A stretch of 35,231 nucleotides of DNA from a virus. This document shows positions 23,218-30,092 of the stretch, piece by piece; position 1 is the first letter of the stretch; the number at the start of each line of letters is the position of its first letter. The notes under the pieces are model-generated. The model ran no database searches and was not told where the DNA came from. It saw only the letters and a program-made list of their open reading frames with translations. Both the position numbers and the translations under genes were made by a program. The stretch lies in IMG/VR virus record IMGVR_UViG_3300047169_000098, positions 1 to 35,231 of that record. One strand, given 5' to 3'.

Positions 23218-23418
23218 CGCCAAGTTGATAACCTCACTGCTGCCCGCCGGGATGTCTGTCTGACCGTAGACGAACTCGCCCGGTCTGTCGGCGTGCATGT
23301 TTCGACGGTGGTGGATTGGTCCAAAGGGCGAACTCGCCCGCAGGTCCGGTTTTTAAAGCCCTTGGCGAAGAGCCTGAAAAAAACCGTCGCGGAAGTGAAC
23401 GCGATGTTCGGAACTTGA
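23188..23418 (+). CDS. Cro-like helix-turn-helix regulator
   Basis: This 76-aa protein consists of a single XRE-type HTH: LTVDELARSVGVHVSTVVDW is the central helix pair, followed by RPQVRFLKPLAKSLKKTVAEV. It diverges from the S24 repressor, as Cro or Ner does in Mu-like phages. No ribosome site precedes the ATG at 23188, and the promoter is so close that the message may begin at the start codon; an ATG at 23212 is an alternative. It probably represses the early and repressor promoters. Confidence 0.8.
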   Translation: MSRHVTYQMARQVDNLTAARRDVCLTVDELARSVGVHVSTVVDWSKGRTRPQVRFLKPLAKSLKKTVAEVNAMFGT

Positions 23419-23434
23419 TCCGGCTCACGCGCCT

Positions 23435-23474
23435 GCCGGGCGGCTTCACCGCCGCCCGGCCGCGTGGGCTTTTT
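23435..23474 (+). terminator. Hairpins with T-run after the Cro-like gene
   Basis: A 9-bp stem GCCGGGCGG / CCGCCCGGC (23435-23443, 23452-23460) is followed by a short GCCC/GGGC alternative stem and five T at 23470-23474. It could attenuate early transcription between Cro and the CsrA-like gene. Confidence 0.5.
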
Positions 23475-23536
23475 AACGAAGCACGGGTGAACAAAACACC
23501 AGGCACAGCCCGCGACAGCGGGAGCTTCTGGAAAGG

Positions 23537-23648
23537 CCAGTCCGGATCGAAAGGTTCGGCTGGTTTATGAACGAAGGTTCGAAACGCTCGGGTGCGGCAT
23601 ACACCCCAGCCTCCAAAGACGGCCCGCCGGATCGAAGGGTCCGGCGGG
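23537..23648 (+). promoter_or_regulatory. Two related stem-loops in the leader of the CsrA-like gene
   Basis: Hairpin 1 (23537-23563) pairs CCAG-CCG-GATC with GGTT-CGG-CTGG, one bulged T, around a GAAA tetraloop. Hairpin 2 (23623-23648) is a perfect 11-bp stem (one G-T pair) around GAAG. Both share CCGGATCGAA(A/G)GG and are followed by TT(A/G)ATGAA. GGA lies in the paired 5' side of each. They look like duplicated copies of one RNA element. No gene is supported between 23419 and 23677. Confidence 0.6.
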
Positions 23649-23677
23649 TTGATGAAAGTTTTACCGGAGAATCAGGG

Positions 23678-24016
23678 ATGCTAGTTCTCACCCGAAAAGA
23701 AGGTCAGCAGATCACCTGCCAGACCACCCGCCCGAATGGTGATGATGAAAAAGTCACCATCACGCATGTCGGCTACCAGCCGTACATCGATCTTCTCTCC
23801 CTCACCATCAAAGGCCCCGGCTACTTTTTGAGCTGCTCGATCGAGCGCGGTTGCCGGGTGGCCGCAAAGATCAACGGCCAGTGGATGGAGATCGAGTACT
23901 CCACATCGCACAACCTTGGCCAGAAGATCGGCATCATCGCCGACAAGTCGATCGACATCCGCCGCGATGATGTCGTTTCGATCAAGCCGGCGGCGGAAAT
24001 GGCGGTGGCATCGTGA
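23678..24016 (+). CDS. Extended CsrA-like RNA-binding protein, 112 aa
   Basis: The N-terminus MLVLTRKEGQQI is the CsrA signature, and residues 81-103 (GQKIGIIADKSIDIRRDDVV) match the second half of CsrA (RIGI.AP..V.V.R.E). Leu4, Arg6 and the Arg at 96, the equivalents of RNA-binding residues L4, R6 and R44, are kept. CsrA is about 60 aa; here some 45 residues with strands (DLLSLTIKGPGYFLSCSIE, KINGQWMEIEY) are inserted before the last strands. GGAG lies eight bases before the ATG. TCAGGGATGC across the start resembles the CsrA consensus site, so autoregulation is plausible. CsrA represses or activates translation by binding GGA sites in mRNA. The phage target is unknown. Confidence 0.7.
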   Translation: MLVLTRKEGQQITCQTTRPNGDDEKVTITHVGYQPYIDLLSLTIKGPGYFLSCSIERGCRVAAKINGQWMEIEYSTSHNLGQKIGIIADKSIDIRRDDVVSIKPAAEMAVAS

Positions 24017-24192
24017 ACCGCAAACGCATTGAGCGTCCACGTCATTGCCCACGATGCAAGACGGTTGTGAACGTGATCAGAGAGGGCAAGTGCCGCAATC
24101 TCTGCTACCCAACCCATCGCATGCCGAGCAAGGTGCAACGCGATCTTCTGGATTCAAAGATTTCGATCCCGCGGAAGGCGGTGGCGTCATGA
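24013..24192 (+). CDS. Tiny zinc-finger protein, 59 aa
   Basis: The GTG start at 24013 overlaps the stop of the CsrA-like gene (GTGA) and the stop overlaps the next start (ATGA). Residues Cys12, Cys15, Cys27 and Cys31 (CPRC, then CRNLC) suggest a zinc-binding knuckle. The rest is basic (MNRKRIERPRH) with a helical C-terminal part. It is one of several tiny zinc proteins in the early operon. Function unknown; DNA or RNA binding is possible. Confidence 0.6.
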   Translation: MNRKRIERPRHCPRCKTVVNVIREGKCRNLCYPTHRMPSKVQRDLLDSKISIPRKAVAS

Positions 24193-24482
24193 GGGAAATG
24201 CAAATTGCAGAATGCAGAATGCAGAATGAAGAGCTGGTTGACGAGGCTTGCGAGCGTGATCGTTACGAGGACGATTTCCCGGCAACTTGCTTCTGCCCCT
24301 ATTGCTCCCGCCAGGTGAACGTGCGAACCAATGTGCCGGCGTCCGATCCCTACCTTGAACTGCACGAATCCGGGGGCGGGACGTTCTGCGAAGGCAGCTG
24401 CCTGTCGGTGGCGTTCATTGATGATCTGCTCGTCGACGCAGTCCGTGATCTGTTTTCAGAACAGAGGGCGGTGGCGTCATGA
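24189..24482 (+). CDS. Small zinc-ribbon protein, 97 aa
   Basis: The ATG at 24189 overlaps the previous stop as ATGA. The first codons are made of GCAGAAT heptamers (24199-24227). The body has FCPYCSRQVNV and a second cysteine pair near GTFCEGSCLSV, a probable zinc ribbon, then a helical end (LVDAVRDLFSEQ). The C-terminus ends AVAS like its two upstream neighbours because the same 16-base junction sequence is used. Function unknown. Confidence 0.6.
   Translation: MREMQIAECRMQNEELVDEACERDRYEDDFPATCFCPYCSRQVNVRTNVPASDPYLELHESGGGTFCEGSCLSVAFIDDLLVDAVRDLFSEQRAVAS
24199..24227. repeat. Heptamer array (GCAGAAT family)
   Basis: Three exact GCAGAAT units (24207-24227) follow a degenerate one, inside the first codons of the 97-aa gene. 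The same family occurs on the opposite strand at 25744-25786. Confidence 0.75.
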
Positions 24483-24721
24483 GTGCAACAGTAATCACTG
24501 ATCGCCAGTTGCTGGCAAGCCTCAAGTCCGACACCTGCCTGGGCTGCGGTTCGTCCAAGATTATTCGCAAGACCTTCTGCCCCTATTGCTACCAGCAGTT
24601 GTCCAAGCAGCAGCAGCGGGCGCTGTATGACCGAATCGGCCATGGCTACGAGGAAGCGGTGGCCTCGGCCCTCACGACCCTCAAGCAACACAAGCCTCAT
24701 CTGCCGAAGGGGGTCGCATGA
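24479..24721 (+). CDS. Small zinc-ribbon protein, 80 aa
   Basis: The ATG overlaps the previous stop as ATGA. CLGC and CPYC, 12 residues apart (DTCLGCGSS... KTFCPYC), form a probable zinc ribbon, followed by a helical stretch YQQLSKQQQRALYDRIG and a second helix. It is coupled to the next gene at 24718 in the same way. Function unknown. Confidence 0.65.
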   Translation: MSATVITDRQLLASLKSDTCLGCGSSKIIRKTFCPYCYQQLSKQQQRALYDRIGHGYEEAVASALTTLKQHKPHLPKGVA

Positions 24722-25056
24722 TCCTCCTCAACAAACAACCCATCGACGAAACCAGCGCGCACGTGGTGGAACTATTCAATAAGCACGTGGTCAAGGTGCA
24801 TCCGATGGCCAGCGAGAAATCGCTGCGGCCTGACATTCACACCACTGTAGTGGTGGAGATGTTCGACACCAGCGATGCGGCCCTGTCGTTTGCCCAGAAG
24901 CTGAACAAGGCCAAGCACGGCCACGTCTATCGGATCGAATACGGCCCCAAGGGTCCGGCACTGAAAGACCTGGGATCAATCAAAGCAGCAGCAGCAGCAG
25001 CAGCAGCAAACGTCGCGCCGCTGTTTGACAATTCGCGGATCGGAGTGATGCGATGA
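24718..25056 (+). CDS. Early-operon protein with a polyalanine tract, 112 aa
   Basis: I do not recognise this protein. It begins MILLNKQPIDETSAHVVELF, has alternating strands and helices (TTVVVEMFDT, DAALSFAQKLNKA), and carries eight alanines near residue 90-97 encoded by (GCA)8 at 24985-25008. It is coupled on both sides by ATGA overlaps. The perfect trinucleotide repeat makes length variation between relatives likely. Confidence 0.6.
   Translation: MILLNKQPIDETSAHVVELFNKHVVKVHPMASEKSLRPDIHTTVVVEMFDTSDAALSFAQKLNKAKHGHVYRIEYGPKGPALKDLGSIKAAAAAAAANVAPLFDNSRIGVMR
25036..25056 (+). repeat. Duplicated translation-start cassette, copy 1
   Basis: CGGATCGGAGTGATGCGATG plus A recurs exactly at 25179-25199. 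Each copy ends one gene and starts the next, carrying its ribosome site (GGAG) and ATGA junction. Confidence 0.8.
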
Positions 25057-25199
25057 AGGACTCTTCCTGCATGCACTGCGGTCGGCTCATGCACCCTCGG
25101 GCGTTGCCATGGCACCAACAACGATGCAAGGCGAACCCCGCGAGAACGCCCACAAAGAAGGAGCAATTGAAAAGTCAACGGATCGGAGTGATGCGATGA
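25053..25199 (+). CDS. Tiny zinc-knuckle protein, 48 aa
   Basis: The gene starts at the ATG in the first cassette and stops in the second, overlapping both neighbours by ATGA. It encodes SCMHCGRLMHP and WHQQRC, so Cys6, Cys9, His21 and Cys25 could bind one zinc. The C-terminal part is basic (KANPARTPTKKEQ). Its last residues RIGVMR are those of the preceding gene because the junction is duplicated. Function unknown. Confidence 0.55.
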   Translation: MKDSSCMHCGRLMHPRALPWHQQRCKANPARTPTKKEQLKSQRIGVMR

Positions 25200-25531
25200 T
25201 CCTGAAGGTATTCGTGAAAAAGACCAAGGCCGGCCGTGACCTTGCCGGCAGGCAGCTGGCCGTGCTGGAGAACAAGCGGAAGTTTCATCTGCATCGATCG
25301 GTTGTGAAGCAACTGTTTCGCACCGCCGACCGGGGCCGCGATGCCGCCGAGAAGCGCGCTGGAGACTGGGGGCACCTTGCTTGGACGATCGAAGGCATGT
25401 CGTTGCCTTCCAAGCTGAAACAACAATGGCTGCTCGCCACCGAACACCAGCGAACTGTGGAGGTGTCGATCGCTGGCGAATTTCACAAACAGCGGGAGAA
25501 GCTTCTCACGCAGATCGACGCGGCGTTTTAG
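25196..25531 (+). CDS. Early-operon protein, 111 aa
   Basis: From the ATG at 25196, in the duplicated cassette with GGAG upstream, the product is 111 aa. A longer frame from 25109 would overlap the zinc-knuckle gene and is not preferred. It begins MILKVFVKKTKAGRDLAGRQ, then a charged helical region (FHLHRSVVKQLFRTADRG) and ends QREKLLTQIDAAF. I do not recognise it; it may be a small nucleic-acid-binding protein by composition. Confidence 0.6.
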   Translation: MILKVFVKKTKAGRDLAGRQLAVLENKRKFHLHRSVVKQLFRTADRGRDAAEKRAGDWGHLAWTIEGMSLPSKLKQQWLLATEHQRTVEVSIAGEFHKQREKLLTQIDAAF

Positions 25532-25565
25532 TTCGACGTTCAAAGTTCGACGTTCGATGTTCGTT
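25531..25565. repeat. Heptamer array (GTTCGAC family)
   Basis: GTTCGAC, GTTCAAA, GTTCGAC, GTTCGAT and a partial unit fill the gap after the 111-aa gene. The units are degenerate relatives of the AACGTCC family. Confidence 0.7.
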
Positions 25566-25582
25566 TTAACTCGGAGTTTCAA

Positions 25583-26095
25583 ATGTCAACCACCTGCTCA
25601 CTTCCCCTTCCCCTCAGCCACGCTCAGACCGAGCAGGGCTGGTGCCCGCAGTGCGAGGGGATCATTCCCCAGGGCAACATCACGCTGACCAACAAGGCCA
25701 GCACCGGCCTGGGCAGCCATCGCCGCCAGCATGTGGAAGGCGGTCTGATTCTTCGTTCTGCATTCTGCATTTTGCACTCTGCATTTTCTTCCATGACCGA
25801 ATCCCAATACATCATCGAACGCTCCTCGCCGATCGAGCTTCGCGACCTGCATCGCATGGGCGTTGCGTTGCCTCATCACCTGCTAGCCAAGATGGAGCGC
25901 GACACCGGCCCCCAGCTGACGCTGAAGGCCGAAGCAATCCGCGAAGGCCGATTCACCCGCGTGCCGGGACGACGAACGCACACACCAGTCTGCCCCGCCC
26001 AGGTGGCCGGGAAGGAGAATGGCAAGGACGCTGCCGGCAAGGATGCTGCCGGCCGCCTGCGCGTGGCAGACTCAAAACGGGGAGGCAAGCGATGA
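25583..26095 (+). CDS. Probable fusion of two small genes before the transposase
   Basis: The open frame encodes 170 residues. The first 55 have a CPQC pair (GWCPQCEGIIPQGNITLTNK), half a zinc ribbon. Then a GCAGAAT-type heptamer array is read as ILRSAFCILHSAFSS, after which MTESQYIIERSS begins a second protein-like part (ATG at 25793) with a helical region and a Lys/Ala-rich tail containing KDAAGKDAAG. I suspect that two genes were joined when the array landed between them and removed the first stop. The end overlaps the transposase start as ATGA. Functions unknown. Confidence 0.5.
   Translation: MSTTCSLPLPLSHAQTEQGWCPQCEGIIPQGNITLTNKASTGLGSHRRQHVEGGLILRSAFCILHSAFSSMTESQYIIERSSPIELRDLHRMGVALPHHLLAKMERDTGPQLTLKAEAIREGRFTRVPGRRTHTPVCPAQVAGKENGKDAAGKDAAGRLRVADSKRGGKR
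25744..25786. repeat. Heptamer array (GCAGAAT family, inverted)
   Basis: TCTGCAT-type units (reverse complement of ATGCAGA) run through 25744-25786, in the opposite direction to the array at 24199-24227. Confidence 0.7.
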
Positions 26096-28125
26096 ACGCA
26101 AACGCGCTGTCGATCCCCGCCCCGATCGGCGTGGTCTGGATCGACCTTGAAACCGCCGCCGAGCGATCCGGCAAGAGCGTTGGCCATATCCGCCGGCTCT
26201 GCGGCGATCGCTGGATGGGCGAAGGGCTGGCCAAGCTGGAACAACCCGCCGGTGGCGGCAAGAGCAGCTGGTTCGTGCGCGAGGATGCCGACCCCGGTTT
26301 CTCTAGGGTGAAATTCGCCGAGCAGCTCACCAAACAGTTCGATATGCGAACGGTGAGCACCAAGGCCCGCAACAAGGCCACCGAGCGCCAGCGCATCGTG
26401 CAACTGTGGCAGGCGGATGTAGCCGCCGGCCGGCAGCTGCGGGTGCCCGAAACCCAGATCACCGCCAAGTTCATCGAGCGGATGAAGATTGAGGAAGGCA
26501 AAAACCTTTCCCGTGCCACGCTCTTCAACTGGCAGCGCGCCGCCCGCGATGGCATCCAGGGCCTGATCAATGTATATGGCAACGGAGGCACCGGCAGCGA
26601 GATCGAGGCCCCTGATCCGTTCCTGGAAGCGGTCAAAAGATTCTGGCTGCGCGAGAGCCGGCCGCCGCTGAAAACCTGCTACGATTTTGCCGTTCGCCAG
26701 GCGAAGATCGAAGGCTGGGCGGTCTGCAGCTTCAAAACCATTCAGCGGCGGATCGACACCCTGCCTCAGCAGCTGGTCATTAAAAAACGCTACGGCGAAA
26801 CCGCCTTCGTCAACCAGGTGCTTCCGCCGGCCCGGCGTGACTATCGGTCGATCGACTCTAACAGCTGGTGGTGCTCGGACCATCACCAGTTCGATTGCTG
26901 GGTCCTGGTCGGAAAGGACGAAAAGGGCAAGCCCAAATACGCCCGCCCCTGGATCACCGGCTGGGAAGACCTGCGCAGCCGAAAGATTGTCGGCTGGCAC
27001 ATCTTCGCCCACGATCCCAACCAATCGACCATCCTCCTATCCCTGCGGTCGGGCTGCCTTGCCCATGGCGTGCCCCAGCACGTCTATATCGACAACGGCA
27101 AGGATTATGACTGCTACACCCTCCAGGGTGTGACCAAGGCCCAGCGGCAGCGAACGATGGCCGGCCAGCGTGCCGTTGTGCGCCGGCGGATCAAGGTGCA
27201 GGTGGACGGGATGGAAGTGGGTGGCGTTCTCGGGGCATTGGACATCAAGCTCACCCACGCCATCGCTTTTAACGCCAAGGCCAAGCCGATCGAGCGTTTC
27301 TTCAATACCGTCTGCAACCGCTTCACTAAATTTGTGGACACCTACTGCGGCCGTAATCCCCAGGAGCGGCCCGAGAATCTGCCCGACAAGATGGGCAACG
27401 CGCTCACGATTGAGGAATTTGCTGATCGGTTCGACACCTGGCTGGAAGCGGATTATCACGAGCGCGTTCATGGCGGCGATGCGATGGACGGCCTGACACC
27501 CAACGCCGCCTTTGAGCAATTCATGGTCCGCCGCCGCGTCGCTCGCGAGGAAGACCTGCAGCTGCTCATCGCCCGCACCAGCAAGCCGATTACCGTCGAC
27601 CGTGAGGGAGTCATCTGGCGCGGCATCCGATACGGCAAGGGGGATGCCGCGTTGTTCCCGTACTTCAAGAAAAAGGTGTTTCTGCGGATTGACCCCAGCG
27701 ACATCTCCTGCGCCGCCGCCTTCACCGAAGATGACCGGTTTATCGCGTGTCTTGCCGCGAACTGGGATCTGCCGTTTGGGGCGACCGATGAGGAATTCCG
27801 CCGCGCGGAACGCGATCGCAAGAACACGCGCGAGTTGACCAACCGGTACCTGAAGCTCGGACCGCAGCGCCGCCGCGCTGATGTAATGGAGACCATGGCG
27901 CTCAATCGTGCCGATGATGCCCGCAAGCAGCTACCGGCCCCCGGTTTAATCCCCGTTCGAACGTCCCTCGAGGGACAATTCATTACCGCAGAGGCGATGC
28001 AGCCCAGAGAACAGCATCGGCCAAAAATGATCGACATGGTGGCGGCGGCGGGCGACCTGGGTGCCGGCGCATTTGGGTCCAGTGGAAGTTTTAAGATGGC
28101 TGACTTTTTTGAGGACGATCAATGA
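26092..28125 (+). CDS. DDE transposase (MuA-like)
   Basis: This 677-aa protein starts at an ATG with GGGAGG upstream. It cuts and joins the phage ends during integration and replication. The N-terminal part has a helix-turn-helix (ETAAERSGKSVGHIRRL) and end-binding helices. The RNase-H-like core carries SDHHQFD (Asp263), YIDNGKDY (Asp334) and AKPIERFF (Glu401), matching the D-D-E of MuA. A beta-barrel-like segment and a C-terminal helical tail, which in MuA binds MuB, follow. Its stop overlaps the MuB-like start. Length and order agree with MuA (663 aa). Confidence 0.93.
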   Translation: MNANALSIPAPIGVVWIDLETAAERSGKSVGHIRRLCGDRWMGEGLAKLEQPAGGGKSSWFVREDADPGFSRVKFAEQLTKQFDMRTVSTKARNKATERQRIVQLWQADVAAGRQLRVPETQITAKFIERMKIEEGKNLSRATLFNWQRAARDGIQGLINVYGNGGTGSEIEAPDPFLEAVKRFWLRESRPPLKTCYDFAVRQAKIEGWAVCSFKTIQRRIDTLPQQLVIKKRYGETAFVNQVLPPARRDYRSIDSNSWWCSDHHQFDCWVLVGKDEKGKPKYARPWITGWEDLRSRKIVGWHIFAHDPNQSTILLSLRSGCLAHGVPQHVYIDNGKDYDCYTLQGVTKAQRQRTMAGQRAVVRRRIKVQVDGMEVGGVLGALDIKLTHAIAFNAKAKPIERFFNTVCNRFTKFVDTYCGRNPQERPENLPDKMGNALTIEEFADRFDTWLEADYHERVHGGDAMDGLTPNAAFEQFMVRRRVAREEDLQLLIARTSKPITVDREGVIWRGIRYGKGDAALFPYFKKKVFLRIDPSDISCAAAFTEDDRFIACLAANWDLPFGATDEEFRRAERDRKNTRELTNRYLKLGPQRRRADVMETMALNRADDARKQLPAPGLIPVRTSLEGQFITAEAMQPREQHRPKMIDMVAAAGDLGAGAFGSSGSFKMADFFEDDQ

Positions 28126-29255
28126 ACCCACACGGATCAGAGGACAGGTGGGTTGAACGTCTGGCGCAGGAAGCGCGCATATTAGGAGAAGCACGGATGC
28201 TACGAGACGAACAACCGGTGACCCCTGAAGCGATAGAGGCGATCAAGGCGCAATTCACGGCGTTGCTTACGCGGATCGAAAAGACCAACACCTGGGCGGC
28301 CCGGTCGCTGGGCATCAGCGAATCGGTGCTGAGCCAGGTGATGAGTGGAACCTACGCCGGAGATTCTGAAAAGCACATCCGGCAGATCGACAAATGGGTT
28401 GAGACCCAGATACTGCGCGAGACCGCGCCACGCCCGGCGGGCTTTGTCAAAACCAAAATCGCCGAGCGCATCTACGCCACCGCCCGATGGGTAAGCGAGA
28501 TCAACGCGATCGGCGTGGTGCACGGACCCGCCGGCATCGGCAAGACGATCACGCTTCAGGCCATTCGCGCCGAGACGCCCGGCAGTGTGTTTATCCGCGT
28601 GATGAATACCGGCATTTCGCAACTGGCGGTGCTGGAATCGATCGCGCCAGAGATTCGCCTGGGCAGCGCGCCGGTGCACTGCAACGAACTGTCCAGGGCG
28701 ATCATCTCCAAGTTGAAGGGAACCAACCGCCTGATCATCGTGGACGAGATTCACAAGTTGGTGGGTCGTAGCAAGGACGCGGCGCTGCATTGCCTTCGGG
28801 AAATCCACGATGAGACCGAATGCCCGATGCTATGGTCCGGGATGAGCAATTTTGCCGACTACATCCAGAGCGGCGTGGAGCGGTTCGAACCGCTGGATCA
28901 GATCAACAGCCGGATCAAATACTGGCTGAACCTCCGCGACCTGGCGGACAACCGCAACGGCGGACCCGGGCTCTATACCGTGGAGGACATCCGCAAGTGG
29001 ATCAACGCGATGAAGATCCGCGTGGCCGATGATGCGATCCGCTACCTGCAGATGCTGGCCAACACGCCGGGCATGGGCGCGCTGCGGACCTGTGATGGCC
29101 TGATGCGCATTGCCCAGAAGTTTCAGGCCCGCGCCGGCGGCGACAAGCCGATCACCGCACAAATGCTGCGGGAAATCCGCGGCGAGCAGTTCGGCGTGAT
29201 GGCCGCTGAGCAGTTCGACAAGCGGATGGAACTACGGATTGCGAAGGTGGGATGA
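28122..29255 (+). CDS. AAA+ ATPase, transposition target protein (MuB-like)
   Basis: This 377-aa protein overlaps the transposase stop by ATGA and has GAGG upstream. The N-terminal domain has a helix-turn-helix (WAARSLGISESVLSQVM, about 58-74). The ATPase has Walker A GPAGIGKT (135-142) and Walker B LIIVDEIH (204-211). A C-terminal helical domain follows. MuB binds target DNA, activates MuA and prevents self-integration. An internal start at 28200 has its own AGGAG, so a shorter form is possible. Confidence 0.92.
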   Translation: MNPHGSEDRWVERLAQEARILGEARMLRDEQPVTPEAIEAIKAQFTALLTRIEKTNTWAARSLGISESVLSQVMSGTYAGDSEKHIRQIDKWVETQILRETAPRPAGFVKTKIAERIYATARWVSEINAIGVVHGPAGIGKTITLQAIRAETPGSVFIRVMNTGISQLAVLESIAPEIRLGSAPVHCNELSRAIISKLKGTNRLIIVDEIHKLVGRSKDAALHCLREIHDETECPMLWSGMSNFADYIQSGVERFEPLDQINSRIKYWLNLRDLADNRNGGPGLYTVEDIRKWINAMKIRVADDAIRYLQMLANTPGMGALRTCDGLMRIAQKFQARAGGDKPITAQMLREIRGEQFGVMAAEQFDKRMELRIAKVG

Positions 29256-29623
29256 TCATGGCCATGAGTTCCAAAACAAGGGCGGCATACAACAAGGCGA
29301 TCAACACGATCAATTGGAGGACCATATGCACGCAAAGATCGAGGGCGACGATGAGTAACAGCATCACCGATTCTCTGCTCCCCAGGCCAAAGCCACTCAT
29401 CCGCGTTCGGTTGATCCCGGCCGGTGCGCCATTCGTTCAATCTGGCTTGGAGATACGGCCGCCAACACCCGACGACCGCTCATATGTTGTTGCTTCAGAA
29501 GACTTGGTCTGGAGGACAGGCTGGGGCTGGGAACCGCCATCGATGCTTCTCTCCGCGACACCAGACCGAATCAACTACACGGTCACCCCGACTTTAAACC
29601 CCGAGCGGAGGCCCGGCAAATGA
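29252..29623 (+). CDS. Early protein after MuB, start uncertain
   Basis: The frame starts in an ATGA overlap with the MuB-like gene (123 aa). The first 33 residues are low in pattern. A second start at 29351 has GAGGG six bases upstream and gives 90 aa beginning MSNSITDSLLPRPKPLIRVR, the better-looking part. A tiny frame of ten codons (29326-29355), with a very good TTGGAGG site, lies in between and may be a remnant or a coupling peptide. The protein has Trp-rich WRTGWGWEPPSM and no known domain. Confidence 0.5.
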   Translation: MIMAMSSKTRAAYNKAINTINWRTICTQRSRATMSNSITDSLLPRPKPLIRVRLIPAGAPFVQSGLEIRPPTPDDRSYVVASEDLVWRTGWGWEPPSMLLSATPDRINYTVTPTLNPERRPGK

Positions 29624-29826
29624 CCACCAGTGTCCAGATCTATCAAGGCTTGCAGCTGAAGGCCTGCCCCTTCTGCGGCGGCGCGCCGGAGTTAAAACGC
29701 GCTCCTGGGGAAAAGCAGCTTGGCTATTTGATCCAGTGTGATCATCCCGACTGCACAGTGGTGGTCGTTGCCGGCCCTTGCGCCACCGAGGCGGAAGTGG
29801 CCGGCCAGTGGAACCAACGGGTATGA
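29620..29826 (+). CDS. Lar-like restriction-alleviation zinc-finger protein
   Basis: This 68-aa protein has the layout of the Lar family: LKACPFCGGAPEL near the start, CDHPDC in the middle, and a final EAEVAGQWNQR. Lar proteins in Rac-type prophages relieve type I restriction, probably by stimulating host modification. The ATG overlaps the preceding stop as ATGA. The family has many members of unknown role, so antirestriction is a family-based guess. Confidence 0.75.
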   Translation: MTTSVQIYQGLQLKACPFCGGAPELKRAPGEKQLGYLIQCDHPDCTVVVVAGPCATEAEVAGQWNQRV

Positions 29827-30092
29827 AAAAGGGCATCCACAACTACCAGCTCAGAATCCTCCGCGTGGCAGCGGAGGACCCATCTGGAATTCTGTATTGG
29901 GATCGATCCGCTTGTCAGGCGCTGGTGAAGCGTGGCTTTGCCTCCTGGAACGGCGTGACCGCTTACATCACTGATGCCGGCCGCGAACGCGCCAAGCTGA
30001 AAGCCGACTACTGCATCAAACGCGACGGCCAGCCGGTCGATCCGTCGATGATGGAGGATCTGCCGACCACAGACAAGGCGGGGCTACCATGA
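29823..30092 (+). CDS. Small early protein, 89 aa, winged-helix-like
   Basis: The ATG at 29823 overlaps the Lar-like stop as ATGA; an upstream ATG lies inside that gene. The pattern NYQLRILRVAAEDP, CQALVKRGFASWNG, TAYITDAGRERAK resembles a small winged-helix protein that ends with the 'ItdaGr' strand and helix common in phage DNA-binding proteins. Function unknown. It is coupled to the ASCH gene at 30089. Confidence 0.6.
   Translation: MKKGIHNYQLRILRVAAEDPSGILYWDRSACQALVKRGFASWNGVTAYITDAGRERAKLKADYCIKRDGQPVDPSMMEDLPTTDKAGLP

Noticed and set aside
25642-26091. Longer N-terminus of the transposase
   Set aside because: The frame runs through the preceding genes, while the ATG at 26092 has GGGAGG and an ATGA junction.
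25876-27024. 382-aa minus-strand frame opposite the transposase
   Set aside because: It is antisense to the DDE transposase, with no family pattern.
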